Assembly: GCA_963845495.1 (NCBI GenBank)
Contig: CAWJTH010000072.1
Coordinates: 1-19,584 of the forward strand
Direction of reading: 5' to 3'
Source: JAZKFT01 sp963845495
GTDB lineage: Bacteria > Bacteroidota > Bacteroidia > Chitinophagales > Chitinophagaceae
DNA: 19,584 bases
The translations under genes and the position numbers were made by a program. The notes beneath the pieces are model-generated. The model ran no database searches. It was not told the DNA's origin and worked only from the letters and a program-made list of their open reading frames with translations. Below are positions 15,431 to 19,584 of this stretch, piece by piece (the first letter of the stretch is position 1; each line of letters starts with the position of its first letter).

Positions 15431-16284
15431 AAATGTATTTTTGGTAAATGAATGATTGCTTGCAGTTAGGATGCAGCTCCTTTGGTTTAAGCGATAAATA
15501 TAGAGGTTAAAAATGGAATTTGCAATTGATGAGGAAAAGAGATAAAAAGAGAATTGATTAAAGGATTTTGGATTCGATTAATTTAAACGCGACGACAGGC
15601 AGTAAAGACACCCTGGATTTATTTAGAAAAATTTCAAATGAATACCAGCGTCTAATAATCATCCATTATCAAAAAATTAGAACCTGGTAATTATGTGCAT
15701 GAAAGCAACTATTTTTCATATTCAATTTATGAAAGGGCAATTAATATATTTTGGTTATTAACGCATAACAAGGCATACAAAAGTTGCTTACACATAACCA
15801 AAGCAAAAGTTGTAAACCCCCCATCTGATTGAGAGAAAAATGACTAACTTATTTCATTGTGAAATAATTAGAAAGACCATGACTACTTTTCATAGCAATC
15901 TTTGTTTTTACTTCGAGTAAAGCGATATAGAATCGGTTCTTCACGAAACAGTTTGGTAACTCATTAAAAAAAAAGAATAATCATCCCAATGATAAAGAAG
16001 TCGCCTTCAGTCTAAAGAAATCTCGGGTGCGATCCAATACATCTATGATACCTCATGGATTGAAATCAAAGGCAGGCTTGAATTGAATTCACATTGGTGA
16101 GCGGGATGCAAATAATCAAGATCTCTGCCAATTCAAACTATCCTTATTTTATGTGGAAATATATTTTGCAAAAAAGTTACTCCAATTGCGTGGCCGCAGT
16201 TTAATATTTTTAATCAGGAATTGAGAACATCTAAAACAATTGCCATCAATCATCAACAAAATTAACCCTGTAATGAAATTGTTT
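15431..16284. other. Long gene-free interval, possible eroded coding remnant
   Basis: No intact gene is seen. A hairpin TTATTTCA-TTG-TGAAATAA lies at 15849-15867. CATAAC...AAAAGTTG occurs twice (15764-15786 and 15793-15812). At 15996-16100 a 34-codon stretch reads EISGAIQYIYDTSWIEIKG, and in another frame at 16093-16224 GERDANNQDLCQFK follows. These may be one frameshifted gene fragment, but no family was recognised. Confidence 0.3.
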
Positions 16285-17178
16285 TTATCCCTCACTTAGT
16301 TTCTTCACGTCACCAAAGCTTTTCGCAATAGCTTCGTATACGGGTAGCTGTGTCTGGTCCTGTTCTACAAAGAAATATTTCATACCGGATTCTTTTTTGT
16401 ACTTAAAGATTTCTTTGAAATTGATAATTCCGCTTCCAACGGGCGCAAAAAATTGCGGGCCGTCAGTGGTATAAGAAGGCGGTTGTTTGGATGCCATATC
16501 TTTCAAATGCCACATTTTAATCCTTCCGGGATTTTCCTTAATAATTTTAATCGGATCTTGGCCGGCTCTTACCACCCAATAAATATCCATTTCAAAATTC
16601 ACCAATGACGGATCGGTTTCTTTTAAAAGCACATCAAAGCCGGTTTTTCCTCCGCCCCAGTCTTTGAACTCGAAATCATGATTATGGTAAGCCAGTTTTA
16701 ATCCGGAAGTTTTTACGAGTGCACCTGCTTTATTAAATTTAGCGGCAAGCTTTTTATAATCATCGAGGCTGGTACGCATAGGATCAGTGAGAAATGGGAT
16801 TACAAAAAATTCATGTCCCATTTCTGCAGCAACGGCGATCGTCTTTTTCAGATCGTCTTCATTGTCTTTTAATAAATAACTGTCGATTGAATAATGACCG
16901 CTGGGAGTTTTAATATTATTCTTTTTGAGAATTGCTAAAAACTCCGAAGGCGTCTTTCCGAAAAATTTTCCGTTGGCATAGCCAAATACTTCGGCTGAGT
17001 TGTACCCAATACCCGCAACTTTGGCGATCGTTCCTTCAACATCCTTGGCTATTTCGTTACGAACAGTATACAATTGCAAGCCTATGAGGTGGTCAGGTGT
17101 AAACCATGGTCCTTTCATCAGGAGTAAACCGCTAGTAGCCAGTGAAGTCTGTTTGATAAATGTTCTGCGTGTTGACAT
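16285..17178 (-). CDS. Tat-exported sugar phosphate isomerase/epimerase-like TIM-barrel protein
   Basis: This 297-residue protein carries a Tat signal (STRRTFIKQTSLATSGLLL: twin Arg, then a moderately hydrophobic stretch), so it is exported folded. The rest is a xylose-isomerase-like TIM barrel: IGLQLYTVRNEI, GYNSAEVFGY, SGHYSID, GHEFFVIPFL, KLAYHNHDFEF, NFEMDIYWVVRAGQDP, RIKMWHLKDM and FFVEQDQ. Candidate metal ligands are a Glu in AEVFGY or HNHDFEF, Asp198, His224 and Glu272. Family members isomerise or epimerise sugars or oxidised sugar derivatives, and Tat-exported versions are common in Bacteroidota that degrade glycans. The exact substrate is not inferable. The start is fixed by the Tat motif. 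Nearest neighbour on the same strand is 290 bp upstream, with no gene between. Confidence 0.9.
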   Translation of the reverse strand: MSTRRTFIKQTSLATSGLLLMKGPWFTPDHLIGLQLYTVRNEIAKDVEGTIAKVAGIGYNSAEVFGYANGKFFGKTPSEFLAILKKNNIKTPSGHYSIDSYLLKDNEDDLKKTIAVAAEMGHEFFVIPFLTDPMRTSLDDYKKLAAKFNKAGALVKTSGLKLAYHNHDFEFKDWGGGKTGFDVLLKETDPSLVNFEMDIYWVVRAGQDPIKIIKENPGRIKMWHLKDMASKQPPSYTTDGPQFFAPVGSGIINFKEIFKYKKESGMKYFFVEQDQTQLPVYEAIAKSFGDVKKLSEG

Positions 17179-17467
17179 GGATAATTATTTTTTGTGAAGG
17201 TATTGAAATATTCATTTCGATTTTCAGTTTAGGCAGGGTGTTTTTTTAGCACCGTAAGTGTGGGTAATTCTCTGCCTCTAAAAGCGCTGATATCAAACTG
17301 CATAATTATCATATGGGGATTCCAAAAGCATCTCGAATATTTTCGTTTAATCATCACTGTTATATTGGGCAATGATTAAAGATCATTTGTTTGCTGAGTC
17401 GGCACTCTTAACAATTTTTCTTCATTAACTTTTAGTATTTCAATCATCTATTAAAAGCTAATTCTCA

Positions 17468-19069
17468 TTAAAGCTGCTTGCTTTTTAAATACGCATCAAT
17501 AAATGCCCGCTTCGATTGTCTCCTTTGTATATATATGCTTTGATTGGGACCGGCAACAGGTAGTGATGTGCTGTTTTTTGAGAGATCTCCTATTTTCATT
17601 TTTCTTAGCCGGGCATTAAATTGTTGTAAATTGATCGAATCCTTTCCTGCAAATACTGCTGCTATTTTAGTACTTTTTCCTTTAGGTATTAATTCAAGTT
17701 TCGGCATTCCAGGTACGATAGTTTTTCCAGCTACCGCCTCATATAATTCCATTTTTTCCTGCTTGTTTAGTTTACTTATTCGCACCAACAAAAGAGAATC
17801 GTCTTTAGATTCATATTCTTTTTCTATGTTTCTGTTGTTGCTGTATATCCATGCGAATTTATCTTTAAATTTTGCTTCATCCATAAATGTGCTCACCTTA
17901 TCAAGACTGCCAAATCCATTGAAGCTAACGTAGATGTTCCAACTGAACTTAATGTCGCCAACGAAAATGCCATCGCTGGATTGACTGTCGAAATTAAAAT
18001 TCAATATAACGCCACCGTTCACGGCCTGCTTGGTCCAGCGCTCTCTTCGCGGATCATTATCATCAGTAACTCCATTCCAGTTGGTAATGTGTACATTCCC
18101 ATCGTCTATTGTAACATTATCCCTGGCATCTGCTTTGTATGGGCTTATCGTGCCGGCATAGTAGTAAGGAAGCTCCGGGACAAAAACATTAAGTTGTTTC
18201 CTGCCTGCAATTTCAGGATCTGATGAGCAATATCCTTCATCACCTTTATTTCTTATAAAAAAGCTCCATGTATCAATCATCGCCACGGAGCCATCCGTAT
18301 TAATTGACTCCTGCTCACCGGTTAAAACAAACATGGCGAATACCGGGTGTAATTCTGCGGTCCAGGTATTAGCGTGATCATGGCCTATATCAATACCTGC
18401 CATGCCTGTAACAATGGTCAATTTATCTTTTATCATTGCTTTAGTTGAGCTGTAAGTCACGGGCTGGTGATTTTGGTAGGCAGTGAGTTCATCGAAAGTA
18501 ACAGCATCGTGAAAATGATTCCACCAAATATTATAGTCGTCATCTACGGGATCCGGAAACTCATCACTATCAAACTCCAGCGCCAAATCCTGGTTCATCA
18601 GGTCGGGATCATCGCTTGCCATGTATAAAGACGAATCGGGTGATTGGAAATAAAAGTTATAATCATCATCACCAAATGTTCCCCCCGAGTGGTCTTCAAA
18701 ATTTACAATGCCTACTTCTGTTGCAGGAAACCAATTCATGTGGCCACCATGTCCGCTGAATAAATCCGTACAAAATATTTGGCCATTATTAAAGTGAAGG
18801 CCCTGACTCGTACAAGTGCGGCTGTTTTTCCAATCAGCAGGATTATCGCTCAAAGGGCATTGATTTCCTGTAGATGGAGCTGTACCATTTACAAGTTTAT
18901 ATTGCCAGTTTGGGTTCAAAGGAAATAAATTATAATCGAACTTCCATTGTTTGGTGTTTTGGTTGTATGCTGCAATATCCATCGGTTTATACGCTGGCGG
19001 AGTGCAACCTGTGAAAAAAAATGTGACGACAACCAAGAGCAATAATCCCGTAAAGGTTTGGAGCTTCAT
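17468..19069 (-). CDS. Large acidic lipoprotein of unknown function
   Basis: This 533-residue protein begins MKLQTFTGLLLLVVVTFFFTGC, a clear lipoprotein signal with lipidated Cys near 22. The frame opens upstream to 19111, but the internal ATG at 19069 gives the proper signal peptide. The mature part is rich in Asp, Trp, Tyr and His: CTDLFSGHGGHMNWFPA, GGTFGDDDYNFYFQSPD, SDEFPDPVDDDYNIWWNHFHDAV, then GIDIGHDHANTWTAELHPVF. The last block resembles HP-containing motifs of uncharacterised envelope proteins. Acidic clusters could bind calcium. The C-terminal 150 residues are Lys-rich (KLNKQEKMELYEAVAGK). I do not recognise a family. It is the first gene on this strand from the right. Confidence 0.8.
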   Translation of the reverse strand: MKLQTFTGLLLLVVVTFFFTGCTPPAYKPMDIAAYNQNTKQWKFDYNLFPLNPNWQYKLVNGTAPSTGNQCPLSDNPADWKNSRTCTSQGLHFNNGQIFCTDLFSGHGGHMNWFPATEVGIVNFEDHSGGTFGDDDYNFYFQSPDSSLYMASDDPDLMNQDLALEFDSDEFPDPVDDDYNIWWNHFHDAVTFDELTAYQNHQPVTYSSTKAMIKDKLTIVTGMAGIDIGHDHANTWTAELHPVFAMFVLTGEQESINTDGSVAMIDTWSFFIRNKGDEGYCSSDPEIAGRKQLNVFVPELPYYYAGTISPYKADARDNVTIDDGNVHITNWNGVTDDNDPRRERWTKQAVNGGVILNFNFDSQSSDGIFVGDIKFSWNIYVSFNGFGSLDKVSTFMDEAKFKDKFAWIYSNNRNIEKEYESKDDSLLLVRISKLNKQEKMELYEAVAGKTIVPGMPKLELIPKGKSTKIAAVFAGKDSINLQQFNARLRKMKIGDLSKNSTSLPVAGPNQSIYIQRRQSKRAFIDAYLKSKQL

Positions 19070-19372
19070 AATTGTATTTTTTGGGATGATAAAATAGATA
19101 AAATTTTTCAATTTTTATAAATTATTTTCCCTTGAAGCCCAATATTTATCGAACACAAAAGACATTAATCCATGCTTCATCCAGAGTTTTTATATTAGTG
19201 AAATTGAAGAAAGAATTAATTTGTATAATATTTTCAGTCCCGTTAAAAAGTTTATATGCCTTGGAAAGCACATCATGATTTTTTCTATTTGCTTACATTA
19301 ATATGTGGAATATCCTTTTGACAAATTGAATATTTTCGGACACCAGGTTACAAAAATCTTCGTTTCAACTGG

Positions 19373-19558
19373 ATGACTTTTATGCGACTTCAAAACCTTT
19401 CAATATTAATCTTAATTGTTTCAATTGTTTCCTGCGAAGGAATTATACAAGGGAAAGGAAAAATAGTTTCAGCAGGCAATCAATTACCTGTTGATAGGGT
19501 CAGTTTAATTTGCCTATCGGCTAATAATTTTTTGGACTTATTATTTTTATCAATATAA
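19373..19558 (+). CDS. Putative short or truncated lipoprotein
   Basis: This is 61 residues from ATG 19373 (58 from ATG 19382). The hydrophobic start LSILILIVSIVSC is a plausible lipobox and EGIIQGKGKIVSAGNQLPVDRVSLI resembles the opening strand of a carboxypeptidase-regulatory-like or similar Ig-fold domain, which would normally continue for 50 or more residues. The frame instead ends soon after in a hydrophobic tail. A frameshift or a longer true gene beyond the right edge is likely. Confidence 0.45.
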   Translation: MTFMRLQNLSILILIVSIVSCEGIIQGKGKIVSAGNQLPVDRVSLICLSANNFLDLLFLSI

Positions 19559-19584
19559 AATTGGAAATAAGGCTACATAAAGCA

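Noticed and set aside
15849..15867. TTATTTCA/TGAAATAA hairpin as a terminator or operator
   Set aside because: It is AT-only apart from one pair, has no T-tract, and no adjacent gene needs it.

Overview
The window looks like chromosomal DNA from a member of the Bacteroidota, probably near the Chitinophagaceae or Sphingobacteriia. The signs are moderately AT-rich DNA, A-rich leaders with no clear Shine-Dalgarno sequences, signal peptides ending in LLGQ, SFGQ or VNAQ, MacB/FtsX-type permeases of about 800 residues starting MFK-YFK-AWRN, a Tat-exported TIM-barrel protein and a DUF4097 protein. This placement rests on protein style only; there is no rRNA or tRNA.

Region 1 (1-5700) is the most unusual part. 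The C-terminal part of a tyrosine recombinase (72-329) is followed by a TTGCAT...ATGCAA inverted repeat ending in AAC^GTT. After it come four gene-bearing units separated by three imperfect inverted-repeat sites of about 200 bp (1098-1300, 1870-2069, 3493-3702), with a degenerate fourth site at 5619. The cargo is a secreted cupin, a VOC/glyoxalase-fold protein, a DUF998-like membrane protein with a small lipoprotein, and an AraC regulator with an SDR. The site architecture is that of integron attC sites: paired arms, a conserved stem, unpaired spacers, a crossover-like AAC^GTT, cassette starts complementary to the same cassette's own left arm, and better base pairing on the bottom strand. I interpret the region as an integron-like cassette array with a Xer-like integrase transcribed in the same direction as the cassettes.

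Region 2 (5700-7830) has 560 bp with no gene, then an IS110-family transposase on the minus strand. Its 5' non-coding end is rich in short stems and is a candidate bridge-RNA region. A 22-bp palindrome precedes the next operon.

Region 3 (7829-13845) holds two paralogous FtsX/MacB-like ABC permeases and a secreted DUF4097 beta-repeat protein, all on the plus strand. A small GCTAAT/ATTAGC-type intergenic repeat occurs before, between and after the permeases.

Region 4 (13946-19584) has three minus-strand genes: a rhomboid protease with an N-terminal extension, a Tat-exported sugar-isomerase-like TIM-barrel protein and a large acidic lipoprotein of unknown function. A short plus-strand lipoprotein start lies at the right edge.

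Five genes between 1374 and 12650 carry nine single-base indels in total, all lying before position 10740. In every case the corrected length becomes an exact multiple of three. The genes after 12700 appear intact. Several indels lie next to homopolymers, so local sequencing or assembly error is at least as likely as gene decay.
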